A stretch of 36,755 nucleotides of DNA, taken from positions 1 through 36,755 of the IMG/VR virus record IMGVR_UViG_3300029826_000005. One strand, given 5' to 3'. Made by a program: the position numbers and the translations under genes. Below are positions 22,769-30,955 of this stretch, piece after piece. The notes below the pieces were generated by a model. The model saw nothing but the letters and a program-made list of their open reading frames with translations. It did not search any database and was not told the origin of the DNA. Source of the stretch: a virus. How positions within the stretch are numbered: the stretch's first letter is position 1; each line of letters begins with the position of its first letter.

Positions 22769-24859
22769 ATGTTTGATTTTTACATTAACCCTGCCACTGG
22801 AGATATTGATTTCGATGGCGGGACTGTAACATTAGTCTCTGAGCCTAAAAAAAGAGTTAGGCAAGAGTTAGAAACTACACTAAGAACTTTTGTAGGTGAA
22901 TGGTTTAATAATTTACAATTTGGCGGTATAAATAAAGATTATATTGGCCGAGTAGGTATATCTAAAATAGAAGTGGATGCTTTCTACCGTAGAGTAATAA
23001 TGTCCAACCCAGAAGTATTAGAAATTCTGGATTTTACAAGCTCATTAAATACTTCAACAAGACATTATGAGTTAGACTTCACAGTGAGAACACCTGCTGG
23101 AGATGTAAATCTGATTGTATCTTCTGCAAGCAATGAACAGACTTATCAATTGCCAGATGTTACTACTTATTTGCCGCCTACTACTCCATCTCTCAAGAGT
23201 ATGGCTACATTCATATATGGTACTTCAAGTATTGCTGCAATATTTAGTAAAGATTCAAATCCAATTGTTGCGCAAACAATCACAGGAACGTCATCAATAT
23301 CTGCTTCACCATTAAAATTATGGAATGCTGTAGCTTTAACTGGTAGTTCTACTATGACTGCCGGAGAAATGGTTAAAGTATTGGCTACAACTATTTCAGG
23401 TACAAGTACAGTAACTTCGGCTGCTGGTACATTGATGTCAGCAAATATAACTGGAAATGTATCTAGTTTAGACGCTGTAATAGTTAAAAGATTAGCTAGC
23501 AATATAGGAGCTACAAGTTCTCTTCTTGGAGCTTTTATGAAGAGTATTTCTACTGATATAACAGGTACAAGTAATATCTCTGCATTAATGGCTAGAAGTG
23601 GAGTTACTTCTGTAAGTGGTAATTCTAGTATTACATCGACAATGACTAAACTGATGTCTGCAAATATATCAGCTACATCGTTTATGTTGGCAAGCTATTC
23701 TGTACAAATGAGTTCTGATATTACAGGTAGCAGTGTATTAACTTCTAATGCAGTTAAAACTCTGAAATCTACCTTAACAGGTATAAGTTCAATATCTGCG
23801 AATTCTAATAAGAAATTAACTTCTATACAAAATAATGCAAGTAGCGTATCTGCGACTATAACTAAGAGATTAGCAGCTAATATACCTGCAACAGTTTCTA
23901 CTATATTTGCTAAACCAAACCACAGCTTGAATGGAAACATTACTGGATCTTCCGGTGTGGTAGCAACTATGAAGAAGATTAAGAAGTCTTCTAGCATAAT
24001 TAATAATACAAGTAGTATAGTAGCTAATATGGTCAAGACTAAGAACATATCTTCAGGAATTACTGGAAGCTCATCATTAACAGCTAATCTATCTAAACTA
24101 TTTTTAGCCGCTGGGGATACTTTGACAGCTTATGATACAGCAGTGGTTAATGATAGTGCAACAAACTATTGGAAATTACATGAAGATTATGGAACTTCAG
24201 TTCCTTCGCCAGCTACGGTAGTAGATATGTTATTAGGTGATGTTGGAAGTGTTTATTCTCCAAGTATCTCCAGTTTTAATTTTACAGGTGAAGCTTTATT
24301 AAATTATCCGTCCAGTAGAAGTATTAATTTGAATTCTTCAAGTAACCTTGCTGATTTAAAATACAGACTCATGCCGTCAGGAACTTTATCTCAGAGCATG
24401 ACATTAAATTTCTGGGTGAAGATAGCTTCGAGTGGGGTTGTTGCAAATCCACTACTCGCGGCAAAAACAACCACAGGTAATCAGTATTGGTCTGTTATTT
24501 TACAGAACACAGGAGCCTTAATTTTCTCACTAACGGATTATAATTTAACTACATATACAGTATGGACAACATCTAGTGGAGTGATCTCAACTAACAATAA
24601 ATATTTTGTAAGTATTATTTTTGACAATAGTCAGACAACAGCAAACAAGATAAGAGTATATATTAATGGGGCACTCGTAGGTGTATCTCAAGGTTTTAGT
24701 AACTCAGCAGGTATAACCTTAAGTAATAGTAGTGCTTTATCAGATTTATTATTAGTACCAAATGGATCACAAGGACACAGAATAGAATCAATCAGTTTGC
24801 ATAAAGATGTTTTAACTCCAACACAAATAACTGATTTATATACGTTAGGCAATAACTAA
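22769..24859 (+). CDS. gp25-like baseplate wedge protein fused to repeats and a lectin-like domain
   Basis: Residues 1-120 are the gp25/gpW-like baseplate wedge: PKKRVRQELETTLRTFVGEWFNN, then EVDAFYRRVIMSNPEVLEILDF and YELDFTVRTPAGDV. Normal members stop there. Here about 149-445 are some 15 degenerate 18-20-residue units of the form (I/V)(T/S)G(T/S)S(S/T)(I/L)(S/T)A-x-x-x-K, and about 450-696 is a jelly-roll domain of LamG/ConA type (MTLNFWVKIAS, YWSVILQNTGALIFSLTD, IRVYINGALVGVSQG, ISLHKDVLTPTQITDLY). Such domains often bind glycans. The gene ends in a TAATG overlap with the next. The fused part may radiate from each wedge; this is inference. Confidence 0.82.
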   Translation: MFDFYINPATGDIDFDGGTVTLVSEPKKRVRQELETTLRTFVGEWFNNLQFGGINKDYIGRVGISKIEVDAFYRRVIMSNPEVLEILDFTSSLNTSTRHYELDFTVRTPAGDVNLIVSSASNEQTYQLPDVTTYLPPTTPSLKSMATFIYGTSSIAAIFSKDSNPIVAQTITGTSSISASPLKLWNAVALTGSSTMTAGEMVKVLATTISGTSTVTSAAGTLMSANITGNVSSLDAVIVKRLASNIGATSSLLGAFMKSISTDITGTSNISALMARSGVTSVSGNSSITSTMTKLMSANISATSFMLASYSVQMSSDITGSSVLTSNAVKTLKSTLTGISSISANSNKKLTSIQNNASSVSATITKRLAANIPATVSTIFAKPNHSLNGNITGSSGVVATMKKIKKSSSIINNTSSIVANMVKTKNISSGITGSSSLTANLSKLFLAAGDTLTAYDTAVVNDSATNYWKLHEDYGTSVPSPATVVDMLLGDVGSVYSPSISSFNFTGEALLNYPSSRSINLNSSSNLADLKYRLMPSGTLSQSMTLNFWVKIASSGVVANPLLAAKTTTGNQYWSVILQNTGALIFSLTDYNLTTYTVWTTSSGVISTNNKYFVSIIFDNSQTTANKIRVYINGALVGVSQGFSNSAGITLSNSSALSDLLLVPNGSQGHRIESISLHKDVLTPTQITDLYTLGNN
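23213..24103 (+). repeat. Degenerate 18-20-residue protein repeat array in the wedge fusion
   Basis: Unit starts fall at residues 171, 209, 227, 246, 264, 282, 300, 318, 336, 354, 372, 391, 411 and 431 of the protein, with ITGTSSISA-like motifs. Copies differ at DNA level, so this is an old protein repeat like that at 11166-11840. Confidence 0.75.
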
Positions 24860-26346
24860 TGGCAGAAATAACAAAATACGGTTTTGAGAGGGAAACTTAT
24901 CCCGAAGTTTTAGCAAAAGTGAAAGATATTTTTCGTCAAACGCTGGGCGTTTCTGTCCAGCTTAATGACGATAATATTTTAGGGCATCATGCAGCTATAT
25001 TAGCAAAACTTCAAAATGATAATAATAGATTAGCAGAGGCTATCTGGAGCAGTCAGAGATTAGAGGGCGCAGAGGGAGTTTATTTAGACGATATTTTTTC
25101 CAAGAATGGTATTTATCGTAGAGGTAAACAACCCTCCTCTGGGGATATTATTTTAGAATTAGATTCTACTGTACCATCTAATCAGACAGTACCAATAACT
25201 ACACAGTTTATAGGTAGTAATAATCAAGTTTATCAACCTACATCTGAAGTACTTTTAACCTCATCTGTAATAGGTTACAAACTGGCATTAACTGATATAA
25301 CTGACACAAGCTATTCTGTAACTCTTATCAGTACAATAGATGGAACAACTAACAATCTTACATTCACAAATGATGGAACAGATGCCAGTAAAATAACGAT
25401 GATTCAATCTATTTACTCTGCTTGGTTAAATTACACAAGTGGGAATTCAGATAGAATCTTCATAGACAATACAAATAATATTCTATATGTTGGATATTAT
25501 ATTTCAAATTCTGAATTAGTGGGCCTGAAAGAATCCACTGAATTTCAAATATCTCCTAATGTTGGAACAAAATATTGTTCTGTTAACGTTAAGGCAGTTA
25601 ATGCCGGATATTACCCACTACCGGCTAATGGGATTAAATCCATTACACCTACATTCTCCGGCCTGCTGAGTACTAAGAATATTATTTCTTTTTATTCAGG
25701 AAGTGAAATAGAATCAGATGCAGAATACCGTGAAAGATATTTTTCAGAAATAGCTGCATTATCTGGAAGCACTAGAGATGGAATCGTCAGTTCTGTATTG
25801 AAGGTAAGCGGTGTTAGTAAAGTTACTCTTTACGATAATCCAACGCTAATAGATCAAGACTTTGCAGATGCATTAACTTTTCATATTGTTGTCCTTGGTG
25901 GAACTAATGCAGATGTAGCACAAGCTATTTATGAAAGTAAACCGATAAATACGCAAACCTATGGTGCTCTGAGCTATGCAGTTAGCACTCTGGATGGAGA
26001 CACGGAAACTATACGTCACTCTAATGCTTCACAAGTAGAGGTAGATGTCAGGGTTAACTATAAAACTCTAAATAGAGTCCCGCTTAGTAGCACAGAGAAG
26101 ACAGAGATCATAACCGGATTAAAAGACTACTTCTCATCTCTAAAGATAGGATCGGTTCTATACAACGCCCAAGTACTGTTTATAGTTTTGAACAGTATAT
26201 CTAGAAATAGGGTTTTGAGTGTTACATTAGATATGAAGTTGTCTTCTTTATCTGATTCAGCTTTTGGAAACTCTGATCTTACACCAAACTATACAGAACT
26301 GTTTGTTTTACGTGATGGGGGTGTTAGCTTTAATCAGCTAGTTTAA
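24859..26346 (+). CDS. Baseplate wedge protein J-like
   Basis: The 495-residue protein has the J/gp6-like layout: FERETYPEVLAKVKDIFRQTLG at the start, then NNRLAEAIWSSQRLEGAEGVYLDDIFSKNGIYRR (about residues 52-85), a QPSSGDIILELDSTVPSNQTVPI segment, GLLSTKNIISFYSGSEIESDAEYRERYFSEIAALSGSTRDGIVSSVLKVSGVSKVTLYDN (about 273-335), which is the conserved core of this family, and a C-terminal VNYKTLNRVPLSSTEKTEI helix region. J-like proteins form the wedge that triggers sheath contraction. It is coupled to the next gene. Confidence 0.88.
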   Translation: MAEITKYGFERETYPEVLAKVKDIFRQTLGVSVQLNDDNILGHHAAILAKLQNDNNRLAEAIWSSQRLEGAEGVYLDDIFSKNGIYRRGKQPSSGDIILELDSTVPSNQTVPITTQFIGSNNQVYQPTSEVLLTSSVIGYKLALTDITDTSYSVTLISTIDGTTNNLTFTNDGTDASKITMIQSIYSAWLNYTSGNSDRIFIDNTNNILYVGYYISNSELVGLKESTEFQISPNVGTKYCSVNVKAVNAGYYPLPANGIKSITPTFSGLLSTKNIISFYSGSEIESDAEYRERYFSEIAALSGSTRDGIVSSVLKVSGVSKVTLYDNPTLIDQDFADALTFHIVVLGGTNADVAQAIYESKPINTQTYGALSYAVSTLDGDTETIRHSNASQVEVDVRVNYKTLNRVPLSSTEKTEIITGLKDYFSSLKIGSVLYNAQVLFIVLNSISRNRVLSVTLDMKLSSLSDSAFGNSDLTPNYTELFVLRDGGVSFNQLV

Positions 26347-26347
26347 T

Positions 26348-27025
26348 ATGTCTCTTAACTTTATACAGGAAAATCAGGAATACACTCAGGACGTGTATTC
26401 CTTAGTACTCGACCAATATGCTAACAAAGAATACTATATTAAATTTATTGATCTGTTGATTAATATCCAAAAAGACTTTCAAAGACTCTTAGTTGAATTA
26501 GCAACAAGTCGTAGATTACCGTTGGCAGAAGGAGAGCAGTTAACAGAAATAGGTCGTCAGTTAGGTATAACAAGAACTACAGACGATGATAATGATTTTA
26601 GAGCTGCTATCTATCTCTCCTCAGTAAAACGTACAGCAGATGGCACAAGAGATTCAATAGCGAGTGCATTACAAATCTCTACTGGAGAATATCCTTATCT
26701 GTATTCAGGATTATACCATTCAGTAGATGTAACTATTAATGGTGATATATACCCTTCATTTGAAACTGTGGACGAAGTTGTAAACTTACTACCTGTAAAT
26801 ACAAATTATAGGATATTAAAGTCACCAATAAACGGAAGTAAACCTTTTGGTTTTTATAGTAATACTCATGCTGGAGGCATGGCCAGTAAATTTTTATCAG
26901 ATACAACAGGCTGTGGAGCTATGTGTAGTAAATTAACTCAAACACCAAAACCAAGAATAAGAAGTAATTTGGCATTACCTTATGTCGAATTTGGTTATGT
27001 AGAATCAGGATATGTAGGTAACTAA
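26348..27025 (+). CDS. Baseplate I-like protein (DUF2612)
   Basis: The 225-residue protein follows the J-like gene. Its first half matches the gpI/DUF2612 group: a helix YIKFIDLLINIQKDFQRLLVELATSRRLPLAEGEQLTEIGRQLGI, then DDDNDFRAAIYLSSVKRTADGTRDSIASALQ. The second half is a small beta domain ending in an aromatic/Gly tail (YVEFGYVESGYVGN). I-like proteins bind between wedge and tail fibres. The last 70 residues contain two Cys (CGAMC) and could interact with a fibre chaperone or adaptor; that is speculative. Confidence 0.78.
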   Translation: MSLNFIQENQEYTQDVYSLVLDQYANKEYYIKFIDLLINIQKDFQRLLVELATSRRLPLAEGEQLTEIGRQLGITRTTDDDNDFRAAIYLSSVKRTADGTRDSIASALQISTGEYPYLYSGLYHSVDVTINGDIYPSFETVDEVVNLLPVNTNYRILKSPINGSKPFGFYSNTHAGGMASKFLSDTTGCGAMCSKLTQTPKPRIRSNLALPYVEFGYVESGYVGN

Positions 27026-27618
27026 TGACAATAACATATAGATTAACCAAGGGATCGCAACTAACTTATCAAGAATTGGATGCAAACTTCCAAGACGTAG
27101 ATACAAGACTTAAAAAATCAGATAAGTTGCGAGGCGGCTGGCACTCAGTAATAGACGTTACAACTCAATCAACGCCGATATCTTACACTGGCGGTAGTGG
27201 AACCATTTATTTAACTAATGATGGAGCGGATGCTAGAACAACCGCAGATTACCTACCTGATGGAGTCACTTCCTTATGGGATACCTCCACCAACAGGTTT
27301 GATTTCTCAGAGTTGCCCATAGGCAGCATTTTGCATATTAATACAATAACTACTTTTATCACTAGCGCAGCTAATCAAGAGATAGTCTTGCAATATATTA
27401 AAGCGATAGGCGATACTGCTGAAGAAGTCTTCCCTCTGTGGTATGGTCAGTTCAAAACTGCCGGAACTTACACAATAAGTAACAGGTTAAGTATACCTAT
27501 AGCAGATACCTCATTCACTACACTGCCCGGCGGGGTTCAATTTTCAAGCCCTAACGATTGCAGTATAAAAGTTTATGGTTGGTTTTTGGAAGCTTATATT
27601 AGAGGTGAGATTGCCTAA
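27025..27618 (+). CDS. Tail fibre-type protein, N-terminal module
   Basis: The 197-residue protein begins MTITYRLTKGSQLTYQELDANFQDVDTRL, a short leader with Q-L-T-x-x-E-L-D-x-N-F that is a common start of phage tail fibre and baseplate adaptor proteins. The rest is beta-rich with YTGGSGTIYLTNDGADART, YLPDGVTSLWDTSTNRFDF and VYGWFLEAYIRGEI, like a receptor-facing or capping domain. No enzymatic motif. It is in a TAATG overlap with both neighbours, so it is likely made in equal amounts with the collar protein. Confidence 0.6.
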   Translation: MTITYRLTKGSQLTYQELDANFQDVDTRLKKSDKLRGGWHSVIDVTTQSTPISYTGGSGTIYLTNDGADARTTADYLPDGVTSLWDTSTNRFDFSELPIGSILHINTITTFITSAANQEIVLQYIKAIGDTAEEVFPLWYGQFKTAGTYTISNRLSIPIADTSFTTLPGGVQFSSPNDCSIKVYGWFLEAYIRGEIA

Positions 27619-28211
27619 TGACAATAAATACTGATGAGTTGAAGTGGGCTGTAGATGATGTAAATCTTCCGGGAACAGGCGCTGCAAATAAATCTGAACC
27701 TAGCACTACAATAAAAACTGTAGGCTTAGATTATCAAGAATTTCTTGCAGCCGAAGATCTCAATTGGATGTTCTCTAAAATATACTCTGCAATAGTAGAT
27801 TTAGACAGTAGAACAATTAGTGCTGGTCAACTACCAGTAGGTTCCCTCTATATGAACGAGGATGACGATAGAAACCCTGCTATTTTGCTTGGATATGGGA
27901 CGTGGGAGTCTAAGTCAGGTACAGTAATAATTGGGGCTGGAACTTATACAGACTCCAATAATGAAACAAAAACATTCATTGCTGGAACAGAGGGTGGTGA
28001 GTATAGCCATAAATTAACAATCTCTGAGTTGCCTGCACACACGCATGGGAATGTGCCGCTATATAAACCTACGGGTGACGTAGACAGAGGTACAAATACC
28101 TCTAAGTTCTCTATCGACGATGTCGATAAAACAGCATCGACTGGTTCTGACCAACCACACAACAATATGATGCCCTACACTGTAGCTTATGTTTGGAAGA
28201 GGATTGCATGA
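27618..28211 (+). CDS. Tail fibre protein with a collar-like C-terminal domain
   Basis: The 197-residue protein starts with a similar adaptor sequence (MTINTDELKWAVDDVNLPGTG, then LAAEDLNWMFSKIYSAIVDLD) and ends with a tail-collar type domain: QLPVGSLYMNEDDDRNPAILLGYGTWESKSGTVIIGAGTY and GEYSHKLTISELPAHTHG, with NMMPYTVAYVWKRIA at the end. The E-L-P-x-H-x-H motif (about 146) and NMPPY-like ending are hallmarks of T4 gp12-like and lambda Stf-like receptor-binding tips, where the His pair binds a metal. Two neighbouring fibre genes may build one fibre. Confidence 0.78.
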   Translation: MTINTDELKWAVDDVNLPGTGAANKSEPSTTIKTVGLDYQEFLAAEDLNWMFSKIYSAIVDLDSRTISAGQLPVGSLYMNEDDDRNPAILLGYGTWESKSGTVIIGAGTYTDSNNETKTFIAGTEGGEYSHKLTISELPAHTHGNVPLYKPTGDVDRGTNTSKFSIDDVDKTASTGSDQPHNNMMPYTVAYVWKRIA

Positions 28212-28534
28212 CAGAGATGGAAGTCGGACAATTTGCTTTATCATTATTGTGGACGCCTTTTGTGGCAGTAATGTTAGCAAAGCGTTCAGAAGAGAAAAAA
28301 GAAAAAGAAAAATTAGTTGAGAAATTACAAAACTTAGAAACTGAGTTGGCTGTATTGCAAGAAACTTCAGTCACTGAAGTAAAACTTCGAGATTACATCT
28401 CAGATAAATTTCGTGATTCAGAAGCGCTACAGCGTAAAGAGTATGATCGGCTAGATTTAAAACTAGAGCAATTAGCTAAAGCAGTTAATGAAATACTAAT
28501 AAACTTACCAAAGAGAAAATCTGAGGAAAAATAA
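28208..28534 (+). CDS. Small membrane protein with coiled coil, unknown
   Basis: 108 residues from ATG 28208, in an ATGA overlap with the upstream stop. Residues 6-23 (VGQFALSLLWTPFVAVML) form one transmembrane helix, directly followed by KRSEEKKEKEK and a long charged coiled coil (about 30-95). The positive charge after the helix argues for a cytoplasmic C terminus, unlike an i-spanin. It adjoins the holin gene, so it may be a holin partner; no family recognised. The TTG at 28193 is inside the previous gene and has no clear Shine-Dalgarno. Confidence 0.6.
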   Translation: MTEMEVGQFALSLLWTPFVAVMLAKRSEEKKEKEKLVEKLQNLETELAVLQETSVTEVKLRDYISDKFRDSEALQRKEYDRLDLKLEQLAKAVNEILINLPKRKSEEK

Positions 28535-29061
28535 TGGACCCAATCACGATAGCAGGTTTGGCTGCTAAGTTTCTTCCCGATATTGTACACTTATTCACCA
28601 ATAATGAAAAAGCCTCCCAGACAGCTTCAGTTGTCTCAGATTTGGCGCAAAAGGTAACTGGTGCTACCACACCGGAAGGTATAGAAACAGCCCTACAATC
28701 AAAACCAGAGCTTGTAGTAGAGCTTAGAAAGGCTGTTATGGCAGATAGTCATATCTCCGAGCAATTAAGGCTCCAAGATGTAGCGGATGCTAGAGATATG
28801 CAGAAGAAGGCTTTAGCTCAGGATGATGTGTTTTCTAAACGGTTCACATATTATTATGCGATAGTTTGGACTACATTTGCATTTCTTTATATCTCAGGGA
28901 TTACGTTCTTTGCTTTGCCCCCTGACGGGCAGCGTTATGCTAATACGATCCTTGGATTTCTGTTAGGTACCGCAATGGGAGCTATTCTGCAATTCTTTTA
29001 TGGAAGTAGTCATGGAAGTAAAGCGAAAGATGAAACATTAAACAATATGGCAAAGAAATGA
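28534..29061 (+). CDS. Holin (two TM segments, 3TM-holin-like)
   Basis: The 175-residue protein has a helical amphipathic first 100 residues (LAAKFLPDIVHLF, VADARDMQKKAL), then two hydrophobic segments at about 107-128 (YYAIVWTTFAFLYISGITFF) and 135-157 (YANTILGFLLGTAMGAILQFF), ending in a short basic tail. The phrase LQDVADARDMQKKAL followed by two TM helices ending QFFYGSS is common among proteins annotated as 3TM-type holins. It probably permeabilises or signals at the inner membrane at lysis. It ends at the convergent terminator; its endolysin is encoded on the opposite strand. Confidence 0.72.
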   Translation: MDPITIAGLAAKFLPDIVHLFTNNEKASQTASVVSDLAQKVTGATTPEGIETALQSKPELVVELRKAVMADSHISEQLRLQDVADARDMQKKALAQDDVFSKRFTYYYAIVWTTFAFLYISGITFFALPPDGQRYANTILGFLLGTAMGAILQFFYGSSHGSKAKDETLNNMAKK

Positions 29062-29062
29062 A

Positions 29063-29083
29063 AAAGGGGCTATTAGCCCCTTT
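29063..29083. terminator. Bidirectional hairpin terminator between the convergent operons
   Basis: AAAGGGGCT (29063-29071) and AGCCCCTTT (29075-29083) form a 9-bp stem with a 3-base loop. On the minus strand it ends in five U; on the plus strand only three, so it should act best on the minus operon. Confidence 0.85.
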
Positions 29084-29085
29084 GT

Positions 29086-29667
29086 TCACCGAGTATTTTG
29101 AATTGTAACTGTAGCACTACCGGATTTAGTCACACGGTTTGTCTTGTAATCGACTGTAACTGGATATGGATAGACTGTAACTTTAGTTTCAACATAAATG
29201 GGTTCAATTTGTCCTGCTTTTCCTGCACACATTACCCAAGTTGCAGAAGTATTTTTACTTGCAAAAATTCCATTGGGTTCTGGTTGTTCTACAGATGTAA
29301 GAGCACCACCTTGATATGTATGATTATGCCCTTCCACATCTTGACTTGTAGCCACAAGCGGATTTGTCAGGCTTGTATCATAAGGGATTCCAAAACCAAT
29401 AGATGGACAATCTCCTTCAACAACTCCAGTATTAGATCGCCAGACAGAGTGTGTTACAGCACGAACATTCCGCATATTATAGAGTTGAATCACAAGATCT
29501 CGTTCTAAGCTCCAATCATAAAAAGGAACTGGCTGAACTTTCGTGTATTGCTCCTGCTGATTATTAACTTGAAAAGCTGTCTTAGTCTCTGATGAAGGAC
29601 TGGACATCTTACATCCGGCAGTAAATACCAGAATAACGAACATAGTGATTACAGATACCATTTTCAT
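29086..29667 (-). CDS. Phage lipoprotein
   Basis: From ATG 29667 (AGGAG 8 bases upstream; the GTG at 29676 overlaps that site) the protein has 193 residues. The start, MKMVSVITMFVILVFTAGC, is a lipobox signal: basic start, hydrophobic core and TAGC with Cys19 as the acylated residue. The mature part begins with a Ser-rich linker and ends with beta-rich segments (VETKVTVYPYPVTVDYKTNRVTKSGSATVTI). It is probably anchored in the outer membrane with the rest in the periplasm. Phage lipoproteins often block re-infection or receptor proteins, but the family here is not assigned. It is the last gene of the minus operon. Confidence 0.75.
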   Translation of the reverse strand: MKMVSVITMFVILVFTAGCKMSSPSSETKTAFQVNNQQEQYTKVQPVPFYDWSLERDLVIQLYNMRNVRAVTHSVWRSNTGVVEGDCPSIGFGIPYDTSLTNPLVATSQDVEGHNHTYQGGALTSVEQPEPNGIFASKNTSATWVMCAGKAGQIEPIYVETKVTVYPYPVTVDYKTNRVTKSGSATVTIQNTR

Positions 29668-29682
29668 TTTAAACACTCCTAT

Positions 29683-29967
29683 TTATTGATTGATAGTGAT
29701 TGCAGTGAGTTGTGCTTGCAAAATCTTACGTTGATTCCGTAGATCCTCATTAGAAGGATCTTTGGCAATTTCAACATTCAATTCTGCAATGTTTGCTTTA
29801 AGGATAGCAGCACGTTGTGCCATACCTTCCTGGTATTGGAAACTGTTTTTAGTGATTACACGGTTTGCAACTGTATCGGTGTAGTTGAAAAAATAACCAA
29901 TAAATGTTAGCACACCTGTAATAATGATTACAATAAAAAATATGCCAATAGCTTTTAGGACATTCAT
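29683..29967 (-). CDS. Small signal-anchor protein with coiled coil
   Basis: The 94-residue protein has an N-terminal TM helix (residues 5-26, AIGIFFIVIIITGVLTFIGYFF), then a soluble periplasm-type segment with a helix AQRAAILKANIAELNVEIAKD and a coiled-coil-like NQRKILQAQLTAI. The layout resembles an i-spanin, and the lipoprotein next to it could be an o-spanin, yet its 193-residue length and beta content are not typical. GGAGGCGTAAT precedes ATG 29967. I call it unknown with a single TM. Confidence 0.55.
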   Translation of the reverse strand: MNVLKAIGIFFIVIIITGVLTFIGYFFNYTDTVANRVITKNSFQYQEGMAQRAAILKANIAELNVEIAKDPSNEDLRNQRKILQAQLTAITINQ

Positions 29968-29977
29968 ATTACGCCTC

Positions 29978-30382
29978 CTATACGATTTTCATTTTAGTTG
30001 CTTTACTTTTTACTTTGTATCCACTCACAACCTGAAGAACATAACTATCTGAGTTAGATTCTTCTGAAAGGGCTTTAGCATGAGCTTCAGCTTTCCTCAA
30101 AGAATCAAATTCTTCAGAAACGTCACCTTCATGAAGAACTATCCAAAATTTATTAACATTATCCTTACAAGCAGTCACTAATTTAAGCCATCCAGGGTAA
30201 AAATAATATTCATCATTATTATATGATAATACTATATCTCCGGCATGATCAATCTCAAGTATTTTATGTTTTTTACCGATAAAAGGGTCCATTCCTCCAT
30301 CTGACCAACCAGGGCCATTTTCTTTTTCCTTTTCGCTAACCTTCAATACTTCAACAATGTCACCTACTTTAAACTTAGTCAT
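29978..30382 (-). CDS. SH3/MIB-like small protein with Arc-like tail
   Basis: The protein has 134 residues. The first 70 (FKVGDIVEVLKVSEKEKENGPGWSDGGMDPFIGKKHKILEID, then YYFYPGWLKLV) match the MIB/HERC2-like SH3 pattern found in phage small proteins: F-x-V-G-D-x-V, then W near 26, G-K-x-x-x-I/V, W at about 65. The second part (FWIVLHEGDVSEEFDSLRKAEAHAKALSEES) is a beta-alpha segment often seen in phage proteins of unknown role. AGGAGAGATTAA precedes ATG 30382. Function is unknown. Confidence 0.6.
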   Translation of the reverse strand: MTKFKVGDIVEVLKVSEKEKENGPGWSDGGMDPFIGKKHKILEIDHAGDIVLSYNNDEYYFYPGWLKLVTACKDNVNKFWIVLHEGDVSEEFDSLRKAEAHAKALSEESNSDSYVLQVVSGYKVKSKATKMKIV

Positions 30383-30415
30383 TTAATCTCTCCTGTTCTG
30401 TGGTTTCTATATCTA

Positions 30416-30472
30416 CTATGTAGTAACATAGACTACATGGTGTTCAATGACTTTCACTCTGTATTCTTTCAT
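30416..30472 (-). CDS. 18-residue micro-ORF, possible truncated gene
   Basis: GGAGAATAAA directly precedes an ATG (30472) that encodes MKEYRVKVIEHHVVYVTT and then TAG. The sequence resembles the first strand of many small phage proteins (a Y-x-V-x-V strand pair), so it may be a truncated remnant or a real micropeptide. The next stops follow quickly (TAG, TAG, TAA), so no readthrough form is open. Confidence 0.35.
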   Translation of the reverse strand: MKEYRVKVIEHHVVYVTT

Positions 30473-30473
30473 T

Positions 30474-30677
30474 TTATTCTCCTATAGGCTGAAGTTCTTC
30501 CGCAGTATACCACCAACCCGTGCACCCATCGTAGCGCTTAGAAAACAAGACATAATAGCCTAGAGCGTTGGCATCTTCATAATCTATTTGCTCGACCACT
30601 CCTTGCTTCCCTATAGTCTCCTCTGGAGCACCACATTCAGAAAATAACACTTCCACTTTATCTCCAATCTTAAACAT
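30474..30677 (-). CDS. SH3/MIB-like small protein
   Basis: 67 residues. MFKIGDKVEVLFSECGAPEETIGKQGVVEQIDYEDANALGYYVLF followed by CTGWWYTAEELQPI is a complete minimal SH3-like barrel in the same style as the gene at 29978: F-K-I-G-D-x-V at the start, G-K-x-x-V-V in the middle and a W-W-Y-x-x-E-L-x-P end. AGGAGAATAATA precedes ATG 30677. It is likely a paralogue of the others at 29978 and 36312. Role unknown. Confidence 0.6.
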   Translation of the reverse strand: MFKIGDKVEVLFSECGAPEETIGKQGVVEQIDYEDANALGYYVLFSKRYDGCTGWWYTAEELQPIGE

Positions 30678-30679
30678 TA

Positions 30680-30955
30680 TTATTCTCCTCGAGGAGGGAT
30701 AGAAATTTTATATGCCCTAAAGCGAGGCATACCATCTGAAGTATGTGCTACAATATCAAAGCCTCGTTTGCGCATAAGAGTAATGAATATACCTTCTCCC
30801 ATAGGAACATCTTCCGTTAATAGAGTTACTTCCTTGACGGGGTAATTAGCAATAAACATATCCTTTATCTTGCTTTCTAGTAATGAATCCACAATTCCTT
30901 CATAATTTTCTTCTACTGCTTTACACATCTCAGAGACATCTTTAGCTGTAATCAT
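30680..30955 (-). CDS. Hypothetical protein, 91 residues
   Basis: ATG 30955 has GGAGGA (30961-30966) five bases upstream, better than the longer frame start. The protein begins MITAKDVSEMCKAVEENYEGIVDSLLESKIKDMFI: a helical N-terminal part, then GEGIFITLMRKRGFDIVAHTSDGMPRFRAYKISIPP, with a beta-rich end. This alpha-then-beta order resembles small phage proteins that bind nucleic acid or another protein, but no family is recognised. It overlaps the HNH gene by 14 bases. Confidence 0.5.
   Translation of the reverse strand: MITAKDVSEMCKAVEENYEGIVDSLLESKIKDMFIANYPVKEVTLLTEDVPMGEGIFITLMRKRGFDIVAHTSDGMPRFRAYKISIPPRGE

Noticed and set aside
11166-24103. Repeated motifs considered as CRISPR or DNA tandem repeats
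   Set aside because: Repetition is in the protein sequence only; DNA copies diverge, there are no constant repeats with unique spacers, and the frames are continuous coding genes.
29098-29508. Plus-strand frame opposite the lipoprotein gene
   Set aside because: No Shine-Dalgarno and Cys/Ile-rich, low-complexity sequence; the minus-strand lipoprotein with a clear signal explains the region.
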